25,501 nucleotides of DNA, taken from positions 1 through 25,501 of the forward strand of contig CAZZLQ010000037.1 in NCBI GenBank assembly GCA_964655245.1, read 5' to 3'. The stretch's first letter is position 1. Each line of letters opens with the position of its first letter. This document shows positions 14,383-22,463 of this stretch, one piece after another. Source of the stretch: JBEIHI01 sp964655245. Lineage in GTDB: Bacteria > Bdellovibrionota > UBA2394. Below the pieces are notes generated by a model, which was not told where the DNA came from, did no database searches, and saw only the letters and a list, made by a program, of their open reading frames with translations. Position numbers and translations under genes: made by a program.

Positions 14383-16890
14383 TTACGAAGCCGCTCGAGC
14401 TTTATGCTCGTCGTGGCTTGAAGACGCCGAAGCGCTTGTTCGTCCGCTGGTGATTCTCATTCCGTAGAATGATCTCCACACGAAGAACAAACCGATCACA
14501 AAGAACACAGTGCCTAACACGATCAAGAGAGTAGGCTTGCTGTTGCTTCCTGTCTCGGCTTGAGCTTGCAGAGCGTACTTGTGTGCAATCTCAACGGCCA
14601 GCAATCCGAACAAAGTGGTGAACTTGATGATCGGATTGAGTGCCACGGACGAGGTGTCCTTGAAGGGATCTCCCACAGTATCGCCAACCACTGTGGCGGC
14701 GTGCAAGGACGATCCTTTGTCTTTCAAGTCCACTTCGACAACTTTCTTGGCATTATCCCAAGCTCCACCGGCATTGGCCATAAACATGGCTTGGAACAAT
14801 CCAAACACAGCAATGGAGACCAAGTAGCTGGCGAAGAAGCTTTCGTCGAAGAAGGCAAAGGCCAAAGTCATCGCGAAGATGACGCCGAAGATGTTGACCA
14901 TTCCCGCCTGGGCATACTGAGTACAAATTCGAACCACTTCTTTCGAGGTTTCGACAGAAGCCTTTTGATTGGAATCCAATCGGATGTTCGCTTTGATGTA
15001 CTCAACAGCTCGATACGCTCCGGTAGTCACCGCTTGAGTAGATGCACCTGTGAACCAGTAAATCACTGATCCACCAGCGATCAAGCCCAAGAGGACCATG
15101 GGACTGATGAGGTCCAACTTCAAGTTGAGCGCCAAAATGATCGAGAAGATCATCGTGGTGGCTCCAATAACTGCAGTTCCGATCAATACGGGTTTCGCAG
15201 TGGCCTTGAAGGTGTTTCCGGCTGAATCGTTTTCTTCGAGAAGCTCTTTGCCTCTTTCGAAGTCTGGTGAGAATCCGAAATCTTTTTGAACTTCAGATTT
15301 GATTCCGGGGACGGACTCAATCTGAGAAAGTTCAAACACGGATTGAGCGTTATCGGTCACAGGGCCGTATGAGTCGACGGCGATGGTCACAGGACCCATA
15401 CCAAGCATACCAAAGGCCACAAGACCAAACGCAAAGACTTCAGGGTAGATCATGATTTGATCGAGTCCTTGTTTCGAGGTCCAGTAGGCCACGAACATCA
15501 AGGCAGCGATAATCATACCTTTCCAGAAGGCTGAGAAGTTTCCAGCCACCAAGCCTGACAAAACGTTGAGTGAAGCGCCACCTTCGCGAGAAGCAGCGAC
15601 GACTTCGGCAACGTGTTTGCTCTTGGCAGAAGTGAAGATCTTGGTGAACTCAGGAATAATCGCTGCAGCAAAAGTACCGCAGGAGATGATCGTAGAGAGT
15701 TTCCACCAGAGACCGTTACCAAGGTCAGCCAACAAAAGATCACTGACGATGAAAGTTACCACGATTGAAACAATCGAAGTCACCCAAACCAAAGACGTCA
15801 GAGGAATCTCAAAGTTGAAGGACTTGGCAGTTCCGTAGGTTGCTTTCGCCCAAGCGCCGTTGATGAGATAAGACCCAATCGAGGTCAAAATCATCAAAAC
15901 CCTCATCACGAAGACCCAAACGATGAACTTGGCTTGCAAAGAGGCCTGATCTGCTGAAGGAGTGTGTGTACCATCGGGTAACATTTGGAATCCGACAGCC
16001 AAAACAATGAATGAGATCAAGGCAACGCCAGTCACTCCGTAGGTTTCAAATCCATCAGCCGTTGGGCCAACGGAATCTCCAGCGTTGTCACCAGTACAGT
16101 CAGCGATAACGCCAGGGTTTCGAGCATCATCTTCTTTGATCTTGAAGACGATCTTCATGAGGTCAGAGCCGATGTCGGCAATCTTAGTGAAAATACCACC
16201 GCAAATACGAAGTGCGGAAGCTCCCAAGGATTCACCGATGGCAAATCCGATGAAACAAGCACCTGCATACTCAGAAGGAACAAACAAAAGGATGGCGAGC
16301 ATCAAGAGAAGCTCAACGCAGATCAAAAGAACGCCAATCGACATACCGGCCTTCAGCGGAATATCCATCACTGAAAAGGCACCGCCTTTGAGTGATGAAA
16401 AGGCAGTTCGAGAGTTCGCGTAAGTATTGATTCGAATGCCGAACCAGGCCACCGCGTAGGATCCTAAAATACCAACAACAGACCAGAACAAGATGAGTGA
16501 CGTTGTGCCTAAGCTCAGATCTCGGAGGCTATAGAAGTACCAGAAAATAGCAGTACCAACGAGAATCTGAAGAAGAGCCAACAGCTTTCCTTGTTGGATC
16601 ATATAAGTTTTGCAAGTTTCATAAATCAGGCTGGAAACTTCCAACATCGACTTATGAGCAGGCAATTTCTTGATCTTGATGAACTCGTACACTCCGAAGA
16701 GGAGTCCCAAGATAATAATGACAAAGCCGGCTTCCAAAAGGCTGCGGCCTGAGTATTCCGTTCCAAACAATGTGAATGGAATATCCAAAGTGGGGATTTT
16801 CATTGCAACATCACCGGCGGCAAAAGCTGCGGGCGAGGCAAAGATCAATGCGAATGCAGAAGCGAGCTTCCTGATCCATGTTTTTGACAT
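14383..16890 (-). CDS. hppA: Membrane-bound ion-translocating pyrophosphatase, divergent type
   Basis: An 835-residue integral membrane enzyme that couples pyrophosphate hydrolysis to H+ (or Na+) export. Family blocks: GGIFTKIADIGSDL followed by EDDARNPGVIADCTGDNAGD (about 226-268), SYGPVTDNA, and near the C-terminus NAGGAWDNAKK and HAATVVGDTVGDPFKDTS. It is longer than common HppA (about 700) and starts with a probable cleavable signal peptide (LASAFALIFASPAAFAA). Two signature sites differ. The D(X)7KXE motif reads DIGSDLMKIVF, and the GNTxxA site reads GNTFKATAK with Lys562, the residue linked to K+ independence. It probably belongs to a divergent bacterial subfamily. The start ATG 16890 has AAGGAA spaced 5 bases before it. 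The strong terminator at 14331-14360 follows. Confidence 0.93.
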   Translation of the reverse strand: MSKTWIRKLASAFALIFASPAAFAAGDVAMKIPTLDIPFTLFGTEYSGRSLLEAGFVIIILGLLFGVYEFIKIKKLPAHKSMLEVSSLIYETCKTYMIQQGKLLALLQILVGTAIFWYFYSLRDLSLGTTSLILFWSVVGILGSYAVAWFGIRINTYANSRTAFSSLKGGAFSVMDIPLKAGMSIGVLLICVELLLMLAILLFVPSEYAGACFIGFAIGESLGASALRICGGIFTKIADIGSDLMKIVFKIKEDDARNPGVIADCTGDNAGDSVGPTADGFETYGVTGVALISFIVLAVGFQMLPDGTHTPSADQASLQAKFIVWVFVMRVLMILTSIGSYLINGAWAKATYGTAKSFNFEIPLTSLVWVTSIVSIVVTFIVSDLLLADLGNGLWWKLSTIISCGTFAAAIIPEFTKIFTSAKSKHVAEVVAASREGGASLNVLSGLVAGNFSAFWKGMIIAALMFVAYWTSKQGLDQIMIYPEVFAFGLVAFGMLGMGPVTIAVDSYGPVTDNAQSVFELSQIESVPGIKSEVQKDFGFSPDFERGKELLEENDSAGNTFKATAKPVLIGTAVIGATTMIFSIILALNLKLDLISPMVLLGLIAGGSVIYWFTGASTQAVTTGAYRAVEYIKANIRLDSNQKASVETSKEVVRICTQYAQAGMVNIFGVIFAMTLAFAFFDESFFASYLVSIAVFGLFQAMFMANAGGAWDNAKKVVEVDLKDKGSSLHAATVVGDTVGDPFKDTSSVALNPIIKFTTLFGLLAVEIAHKYALQAQAETGSNSKPTLLIVLGTVFFVIGLFFVWRSFYGMRITSGRTSASASSSHDEHKARAAS

Positions 16891-16949
16891 AAAAGTTCCT
16901 TATGACCTCCAAATAATTGGTTTTAGTTAACCTGGGAAACTTAAGACAC

Positions 16950-16979
16950 AGGCCCACTTCTAATCAAGAAGTTAGGCCT
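16950..16979 (-). other. Stable hairpin between the saccharopine-dehydrogenase-like gene and hppA
   Basis: AGGCCC-ACTTCT (16950-16961) pairs with AGAAGT-AGGCCT (16967-16972 and 16974-16979) with one bulged base, one wobble and a 5-base loop, giving about 12 bp. It lies after the stop of the upstream minus-strand gene and 60 bases before the hppA start. No T run follows on the minus strand, so it may be a weak terminator, an RNA-stability element or part of the hppA leader. Confidence 0.4.
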
Positions 16980-17004
16980 AGGATTTGGGGTTTTGAGGCT
17001 GTTT

Positions 17005-18168
17005 TTAGGCCCGTATCGTCTTGATCGACATTCCGTGAGTCAAAAGCTCATCAAAATAGGCTTGATTATTCAATGCCGTCTCAAGAGCGACCACCCCTTG
17101 TTGAGCCTGGCCTCGAGCTGCGTGAAGCAAAACAAGAGCCGCGGGGAATGCCGTTGTCCGCTCCATGGCGGAAAAGCCAGTTTTGGGGTCCTGAAAGTCC
17201 ATCAAATCGTAAGTGACTGAAGAGCGCTTTCCATTTCTGACTCCTTCGCCGGTCACTCTCAGAACGACCAAATCGTGATCCTCAGGGTAGGCGATCTTTT
17301 GGGGAACGACCTTGTGGAAGATTTCTCGGGGCACGACTCGGCTTCCTTCAATTTCAATAGGGTCTAAATCAAGAAGCCCCAGATCCAAAATGCACTTCAT
17401 TTTGGCATAATGACCCGGATAGCGGACTGTGCGGTAATCGAGGTTTTTCACTTTTCCTTCAAAAGTCCATGGCACTGTGGAAGTTCCGCCAGAGGTCGGA
17501 AAAGCTTCGCACTTACCAACGGGGGAGGGAAACTCCAGAGCCTCAACATCTTGGAATGTGTCCACGCAGACTCGCTTTCCGTCCTTAATGATCCACGCTT
17601 TGCCAAAGTACTCATTCGTCAGGCCGCGGACACTAAAGACCAATTTGTAGTCGAGAGGGCCTCGTGGTTTTTGAGGAAGCCCGCCGCAGCGAATCTGAAC
17701 CTTCTCGGCTTGGTCAAACTGCGAAATGGCTAGCGCGGCAAGAGTGTTTCCCAATCCAGGTGCCAGACCGCAGTCTGGGACAATGCTTAGGGACTTTTGT
17801 TTCGCCTTTTCACTCAGCTTCATCTGCGAAAAGACCACATCGGTGTTTCCACCTAAATCAACAAGGTGAGCGCTGCCCTCAATGGCAGCTTCCGTGATGC
17901 CGAGATTCAATTCGTAGGAAGTAGCACTCAGAATTCCATCGACTTCTTGAGCGAGTTTGACGAGATCGGCTTTGCTTCGGGCATCGACTTTGCGAGCTAC
18001 GGCTGTTTGCTTTCCAGTCAATTGATTAATCTTTTGAGCAGCTTGTTTGGCTCGATCCTCTGAAACATCGGCCATGATCACTTGCTCAGCTGCACCAAAG
18101 TGCGCCAAGTCATAACCACCGGCAGTTCCTTGCATTCCTGAACCAATAACAGCAAACCTCAAGCCCAT
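17005..18168 (-). CDS. Saccharopine-dehydrogenase-family NAD(P)-dependent oxidoreductase
   Basis: A 387-residue cytosolic enzyme. The N-terminal Rossmann fold carries FAVIGSGMQGTAGGYDL, with GxGxxG at residues 9-14, and a following acidic turn (VIMADVS). The middle part (PDCGLAPGLGNTLAA, about 140-155, and the later GTSTVPWTF) matches the saccharopine dehydrogenase / lysine dehydrogenase-like family that joins or splits glutamate-lysine type adducts or oxidises lysine. The exact reaction cannot be assigned; lysine epsilon-dehydrogenase or a saccharopine reductase are candidates. AAGGAG lies 9 bases before ATG 18168. It is divergent from the phosphoribosyltransferase gene across 65 bases and is followed after 114 bases by hppA. 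Confidence 0.82.
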   Translation of the reverse strand: MGLRFAVIGSGMQGTAGGYDLAHFGAAEQVIMADVSEDRAKQAAQKINQLTGKQTAVARKVDARSKADLVKLAQEVDGILSATSYELNLGITEAAIEGSAHLVDLGGNTDVVFSQMKLSEKAKQKSLSIVPDCGLAPGLGNTLAALAISQFDQAEKVQIRCGGLPQKPRGPLDYKLVFSVRGLTNEYFGKAWIIKDGKRVCVDTFQDVEALEFPSPVGKCEAFPTSGGTSTVPWTFEGKVKNLDYRTVRYPGHYAKMKCILDLGLLDLDPIEIEGSRVVPREIFHKVVPQKIAYPEDHDLVVLRVTGEGVRNGKRSSVTYDLMDFQDPKTGFSAMERTTAFPAALVLLHAARGQAQQGVVALETALNNQAYFDELLTHGMSIKTIRA

Positions 18169-18177
18169 GAGTGAATT

Positions 18178-18190
18178 CTCCTTGAAGGAG
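18178..18190. promoter_or_regulatory. Palindrome with a Shine-Dalgarno sequence on the minus strand
   Basis: CTCCTT-G-AAGGAG is a perfect 13-base inverted repeat. The minus-strand reading supplies the AAGGAG ribosome-binding site of the saccharopine-dehydrogenase-like gene. The same bases on the plus strand are 44 bases before ATG 18234 and are not used for that start. Confidence 0.4.
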
Positions 18191-18233
18191 ATTGTTAAAA
18201 AGGTTTTGCTTAGAGAGCAAGGAAAACAACCTT

Positions 18234-18884
18234 ATGTCCAAACTCTTTGACCACAGAATTGATGCCGGACGACAGCTCGCGAAAGAGCTTCAAAAATCAA
18301 AGCGCGACGATGTGATCGTTTTGGCTCTGCCTCGTGGAGGCGTTGGAGTGGCCGCTGAGGTGGCAAGAGCTTTCACGATTCCCATTGAGCTTCTTTTTGT
18401 TCGCAAATTGGGAGCTCCGTTTAATCCCGAACTGGGTATAGGGGCCGTGGTTGAGGGTGCCGCTCCTCAAACTTTTTTGAATCAGGATCTCATCAAAGTT
18501 CTGAAAGTCTCTCCCGATTTTATCCAACAGGAAACAGATCGGCAGTTGAGCGTGATCAAGCAGCAGCAGCAAAAATTTCGCTCAGGAAATCAGCGTCCGG
18601 TTGTGGCCGGCAAGTCTGTCATTCTGATTGATGACGGAATTGCCACAGGGGCAACAGTGCAAGCAGCTCTCAAGTGTTTGAAAAATGAAAGGCCGAAGCG
18701 TCTTACACTCGCAGTTCCGGTCGCTCCTCTTGATGTGATCAGCGAGCTTTCAAAAGAGGTCGATGAAGTCGTTTGTTTGCATCAGCCTCAACATTTCCAG
18801 GCCGTGGGACAGTTCTATCGAGAGTTTCCTCAGCTTCAGGACGAAGAAGTTAAGCGGTTAATGGCTGAGTCGAGATCGAATTAG
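18234..18884 (+). CDS. Phosphoribosyltransferase-family protein
   Basis: A 216-residue protein of the type I phosphoribosyltransferase fold. The PRPP-binding loop VILIDDGIATGAT (129-141) is intact. The N-terminal LALPRGGVGVAAEVARAF and FVRKLGAPFNPELGIGAV blocks are characteristic of the COG1926-type predicted phosphoribosyltransferases, whose substrate is not known. The start at ATG 18234 gives the usual N-terminus, with AAGGA about 10 bases ahead. An in-frame TTG at 18192 would add 14 residues without good support. The 3' end overlaps the end of convergent ispH by 35 bases, both reading frames being intact. No metabolic partner is suggested by neighbours. Confidence 0.85.
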   Translation: MSKLFDHRIDAGRQLAKELQKSKRDDVIVLALPRGGVGVAAEVARAFTIPIELLFVRKLGAPFNPELGIGAVVEGAAPQTFLNQDLIKVLKVSPDFIQQETDRQLSVIKQQQQKFRSGNQRPVVAGKSVILIDDGIATGATVQAALKCLKNERPKRLTLAVPVAPLDVISELSKEVDEVVCLHQPQHFQAVGQFYREFPQLQDEEVKRLMAESRSN

Positions 18885-19749
18885 CTGGAGATCCCATTTT
18901 TTTTCCAATAGTTACAATCTGGTGATAAACCTCATCAATGATGCGGGCAGGAGTTGATGTTCCCGCGGTAATTCCCACGTGGTTGACGCCCTTAAACCAA
19001 GATTCTTCTAACTGAGAGGGGCTTTCGATGTGGAAGCTTCTCAGTCCTCGATCATCGCAGACTTTCTTGAGCTTTTTCGTGTTTGATGAGTTGTATCCAC
19101 CGACGACAATCATCAGATCAACTTCAGCAGCTAACTTCTCAACAGCGCTTTGCCGGTCCTTGGTCGGTTTACAAACTGTATCGACAAATCGGACTTCCTT
19201 GGCTGACCCATCAGGATTTGGAAGGGCTTTGATTTTTTCGACAAGGCTCAAAACCGATTTAATTTGATTTGTCGTTTGAGAAACGATCCCAATCTTGGGT
19301 TTGTCCGCAATTTTATGAAAATCACTTTCGTCGCTGACGACCGCGTAGGCTTTGAGATCCGTCACTATCCCTCGGACCTCAACATGTGACTCCTGGCCAA
19401 TCACAACGGGGAAAAAGCCCTCAGCCTCAAGTCGAGCAACGTTTTTATGGACTTTCATGACGAGGGGACAAGTCGCATCAAAGAGTTTAAATCCGCGGTT
19501 GAGTGCTCTTTCATGAACACTCTTTGCCGCTCCATGAGCCGTGATCATCACATTGGGAGTTGAGATTTCAGCTTCAACTGAATCTACGATTTCAACGCCA
19601 TTCTCTCGAAGAGCCTGCACCACTTGAGGGTTGTGAACAAGTTGGCCGATAATGGTGAGATTTCCTCTGAACCGTGGATCCATAGCTTCGGTGATGGCAT
19701 CTTCCACCCCGAAACAGGTTCCAAGAGCATCGGCCAAGGTGACTTTCAT
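18850..19749 (-). CDS. ispH: 4-hydroxy-3-methylbut-2-enyl diphosphate reductase
   Basis: A 299-residue iron-sulfur enzyme performing the last MEP-pathway step, HMBPP to IPP and DMAPP. The three cluster-binding cysteines are Cys12 (GTCFGV), Cys94 (DATCPLV) and Cys193 (DTVCKPTKDRQ). The substrate-site histidines are His39 (LVHNPQ), His72 (TAHGA) and His122 (ESHVEV), with Glu124 beside it, and SQTTN and AGTSTP complete the pocket. The open frame extends 40 codons further upstream, but that part overlaps nth. ATG 19749 has AAGG 6 bases before it and gives the standard N-terminus. It lies 10 bases after nth, last of the polX-nth-ispH run. Its last 35 bases overlap the convergent phosphoribosyltransferase gene. 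Confidence 0.95.
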   Translation of the reverse strand: MKVTLADALGTCFGVEDAITEAMDPRFRGNLTIIGQLVHNPQVVQALRENGVEIVDSVEAEISTPNVMITAHGAAKSVHERALNRGFKLFDATCPLVMKVHKNVARLEAEGFFPVVIGQESHVEVRGIVTDLKAYAVVSDESDFHKIADKPKIGIVSQTTNQIKSVLSLVEKIKALPNPDGSAKEVRFVDTVCKPTKDRQSAVEKLAAEVDLMIVVGGYNSSNTKKLKKVCDDRGLRSFHIESPSQLEESWFKGVNHVGITAGTSTPARIIDEVYHQIVTIGKKMGSPANSISTQPLTA

Positions 19750-19759
19750 GACTACCTTC

Positions 19760-20440
19760 TTAGCGCGCTTTGCGCTGGGGGTCCAAAATTTTTGGCAGTC
19801 CTTTTCGGGGGCAAAGATCCACGAGTTTACAGGCCTTACACACAGGTTTCTGCGACTTACAGATCGCACGGCCGTGACTGATCATCAGGTGTGGAAACTG
19901 AGTCCAATGAGGCTCTGGGATGATCTGGTTTAGATCGCGTTCGATCTTCTCCGCGCCTTTGTTTCGGCTCAGGCCTAGCCGCTGGCTGAGGCGGCCGACA
20001 TGAGTATCCACGACAACGCCACCGGGCTTTCCAAACGCATTGCCCATGACCACATTCGCTGTTTTTCTGCCGACACCCGGAAGGTGCGTCAGATCCTCCA
20101 TGTTTTGGGGAATCTGACCTGAGAACTTGCTCATAATCGTTTGAGCCATTCCCAACAGACTTTTGGTTTTGTTTCGATAGAAACCGGTGGATTGAATCAG
20201 TTGTTCAACTTCTTTTGTTGATGCCTTCGATAACTCAAGAGCCGATGGAAAGCGCTCGAATAGTTTGGGAGTCACTTGATTGACGCGAGCGTCCGTGCAC
20301 TGAGCTGACAAGATGGTCGCCACCAAAAGCTCGTAGGGATTTCGATAGTCGAGAGAGCATTTGGACTCTGGGTACATCTCAGTCAGCCGATTGATGATAC
20401 AAACCGCTCGCTCTTTGAGTTTTTCTTTGGATTCTTTCAT
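19760..20440 (-). CDS. nth: Endonuclease III, DNA glycosylase/AP lyase
   Basis: A 226-residue base-excision repair enzyme for oxidised pyrimidines. The helix-hairpin-helix LPGVGRKTANVV (120-131) contains catalytic Lys126, the catalytic Asp145 is in VDTHVGR, and the C-terminal 4Fe-4S loop has Cys194, Cys201, Cys204 and Cys210 in the exact C-x6-C-x2-C-x5-C spacing. The length is slightly above the E. coli enzyme (211) because of short terminal extensions. It starts 4 bases after the polX stop codon, so it is cotranscribed, and it is followed by ispH. Pairing of nth with polX makes a repair module; the link to ispH is probably positional, though both nth and ispH products need Fe-S clusters. Confidence 0.96.
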   Translation of the reverse strand: MKESKEKLKERAVCIINRLTEMYPESKCSLDYRNPYELLVATILSAQCTDARVNQVTPKLFERFPSALELSKASTKEVEQLIQSTGFYRNKTKSLLGMAQTIMSKFSGQIPQNMEDLTHLPGVGRKTANVVMGNAFGKPGGVVVDTHVGRLSQRLGLSRNKGAEKIERDLNQIIPEPHWTQFPHLMISHGRAICKSQKPVCKACKLVDLCPRKGLPKILDPQRKAR

Positions 20441-20444
20441 GGGC

Positions 20445-22136
20445 TTACTTTTGGGAGAAGAAGGTTTTTAACTTTTCAAGATTCCAGGTGTTCAAAATTA
20501 ACTCATGAGGGATGCGAGCCTTATTGGCAAACCACAAGCCATAACGGATATCTTTGAGCCCTTCGCGCGAGTGCGCATCGGGATTTAAAGAAACAAGTAA
20601 GCCCTTGCTGCAGGCGTCGGCGAGATCGCGCCACTCCAAATCCAGTCGATGAGGATTGGCATTGAATTCAATCACTACGTTGTTTGCGATGGCAGCATCG
20701 ACGATTTTCTTTTTATCAAACAAGTATGGATCGCGCGCGAGAAGCAGTCTCCCTGAGATATGGCCGATCATGGTGGTGTGAGGATTTTCTATGGCCTCGA
20801 TCAGCCGATTCGTCATCTCTGTCATGCCATATCGTGTGTGAATTGAAGCAATGACGAAGTCGAACTTTTTTAAGAGTGATGCAGAGTAATCAAGGCTCCC
20901 ATCTTTCAGAATGTCGCTTTCAATTCCCTTGAAGATGAAGAATGAATTTTCATTCGCGGAATTCCACTGATCAATTTCCTCCCACTGCTTCTGTAGATTT
21001 TCCTGTTTCAAGCCCCGTGCGTAAGCTGCTGTTTGAGAGTGTTCGGAAACTCCAAAATATCTCCACCCCAGAGCCTGAGCTGCTTTGGCCATCTCAGGAA
21101 GGGTATTCAATCCATCGGAGTAGGTCGTGTGCAGATGAAAACCGCCGAGAATCTGTTTCTCGCTGAGAGGCTTCCAAGAAGTTTTTTGCTCAGGGGGAAG
21201 CTCGCGAGACTCTGCAGGGTAGTTGGGCAAACTCAATGCTGAATACAGACTTTCCTCAAACGCCAGGGGCTTATCATTTTTCAAGAGACCTTGCGGCGTA
21301 AGATGGTAATTTTTCTTCTCTGCAAATGCTTGAAGAGTTTGCCAGTGCTGCGCGCTCGAGGTCTTAAAGATTTCAAACGTTGAACAACTTTCTTTGCTTC
21401 GGCAGTAGAGGCTGACATTGGATAGTCCTTTGACTTTGAATTGAATCTTCGCCTCAGCCTTGTCCAGCTCCAAATCGCTGATTGAGCGCATTTGCGAGAG
21501 GCGATCAAAGACTGTCTGAATCTTTTCGGCTTGAACCAGAAACTCAAAAGTCGACACAATCTCAGATTTCCGCGCCAGCTCCCCAATAGCAGAGTGAGGG
21601 AATTTCAATGAGTTGAGGACCTTCTCAATCTCCTCGGCCTGAACTAAGGCATCAGAGAGAAGGTGAAGTGTCGATCTCTCCTTGAGTTTCCCAATCTCAG
21701 AAATGATTTTGTCTTGGGTTTTCTGACCAAAGCCAGGGAGGTCTACGAGCCTGTTTTCGCTGCAGGCATACTCCAGCTCCCCCAGGCTTTTGATCGAAAG
21801 ACCTTCGTAAAGTGCTTTGATTTTTTTGACTCCCAAACCCTTCACTTTTTGGAGGTCATACAGCTCAAGGGGGACATCTCCTTGCGCCTCGGTGAGTTCC
21901 TGGGATTTTTGAGATTCAAGGAAGGCTTGGGCCACCTGAAAGATGCCCTTTCCAATGCCTTTTCGATCGGTGAGGCGGCCCGATTCAATCTCGTCTTTGA
22001 GGGTCGATTCATCCAGATCAGCAAGGATGTCCAAAGCATTGCTAAAGGCTCGAATTTTAAAGGGATTTGCCCCATGAAACTCCCAAAAGAAGGCGATCTT
22101 CTCAAGGTGGTCTAGGAAGCTTTCTTTCCAGCTCAT
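20445..22136 (-). CDS. polX: PolX-family protein with degenerate polymerase site and intact PHP nuclease domain
   Basis: A 563-residue protein in the usual bacterial PolX order: N-terminal helix-hairpin-helix region (GIGKG at 60-64, VKGLGVKK at 98-105, LPGFGQKT at 133-140), family X palm (about 160-315) and C-terminal PHP domain (about 330-555). In the palm, the GS...DxD segment reads GELARKSEIVSTFEFLV, with Thr196 and Glu198 where the two metal-binding Asp should be. The third Asp position (VDLR) reads VSLY, with Ser242. The PHP metal ligands look intact: HLH (334-336), EH (365-366), Glu406, His433, His459 and DAH (520-522). It is therefore probably a 3'-5' exonuclease or AP-endonuclease without polymerase activity. 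ATG 22136 is chosen; a TTG at 22151 would add five residues. Confidence 0.9.
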   Translation of the reverse strand: MSWKESFLDHLEKIAFFWEFHGANPFKIRAFSNALDILADLDESTLKDEIESGRLTDRKGIGKGIFQVAQAFLESQKSQELTEAQGDVPLELYDLQKVKGLGVKKIKALYEGLSIKSLGELEYACSENRLVDLPGFGQKTQDKIISEIGKLKERSTLHLLSDALVQAEEIEKVLNSLKFPHSAIGELARKSEIVSTFEFLVQAEKIQTVFDRLSQMRSISDLELDKAEAKIQFKVKGLSNVSLYCRSKESCSTFEIFKTSSAQHWQTLQAFAEKKNYHLTPQGLLKNDKPLAFEESLYSALSLPNYPAESRELPPEQKTSWKPLSEKQILGGFHLHTTYSDGLNTLPEMAKAAQALGWRYFGVSEHSQTAAYARGLKQENLQKQWEEIDQWNSANENSFFIFKGIESDILKDGSLDYSASLLKKFDFVIASIHTRYGMTEMTNRLIEAIENPHTTMIGHISGRLLLARDPYLFDKKKIVDAAIANNVVIEFNANPHRLDLEWRDLADACSKGLLVSLNPDAHSREGLKDIRYGLWFANKARIPHELILNTWNLEKLKTFFSQK

Positions 22137-22199
22137 CAGTGCTCGGCACAATAGCGTTCCAAGCGTGGACGGGCCAGGCTTTTTCGCCTAAGAGGACCT

Positions 22200-22463
22200 A
22201 TGGCTAAAAAACCCAAAGAAGAACTTCCTCAAGACCTGGAAGCGGCTTTGAAGGCGCTTGAGAAAACCGTCGAAAAGTTGGAAAAGCCCGAGCTCCCGCT
22301 CGAGGAGTCGATCGATTTGTTTGAAGAGGGCTCAAAGCTGGCGGAGATTTGTTATTCAAAGCTTCAGGAAGCTGAAAAGAAGGTCGAAATTTTGATGAAA
22401 AAGAATCCTCAGCCCTCAAGTCGAGAAGACTTCAAGGAAGAGAGCTTTGAGGCCAATGACTGA
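22200..22463 (+). CDS. xseB: Exodeoxyribonuclease VII small subunit
   Basis: An 87-residue helical protein with the XseB signature: LEAALKALEKTVEKLEKPELPLEESIDLFEEGSKLAEIC, then LQEAEKKVEIL. It binds the large subunit XseA, which is not in this window, to form a single-strand-specific exonuclease. A Lys/Pro-rich N-terminus and a short acidic tail flank the domain. AGAGGA (22191-22196) lies 3 bases before ATG 22200. It overlaps ispA by 8 bases, in the widespread xseB-ispA-dxs operon. The divergent polX gene begins 63 bases away. Confidence 0.95.
   Translation: MAKKPKEELPQDLEAALKALEKTVEKLEKPELPLEESIDLFEEGSKLAEICYSKLQEAEKKVEILMKKNPQPSSREDFKEESFEAND

Noticed and set aside
14560..15069. Plus-strand ORF of 169 codons opposite hppA
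   Set aside because: It is an antisense shadow of the strongly conserved pyrophosphatase C-terminal half; no ribosome-binding site or recognisable protein features.
19750..19869. N-terminal extension of ispH by 40 codons
   Set aside because: It overlaps the nth coding end and does not resemble IspH; the ATG at 19749 gives the standard N-terminus with Cys12.
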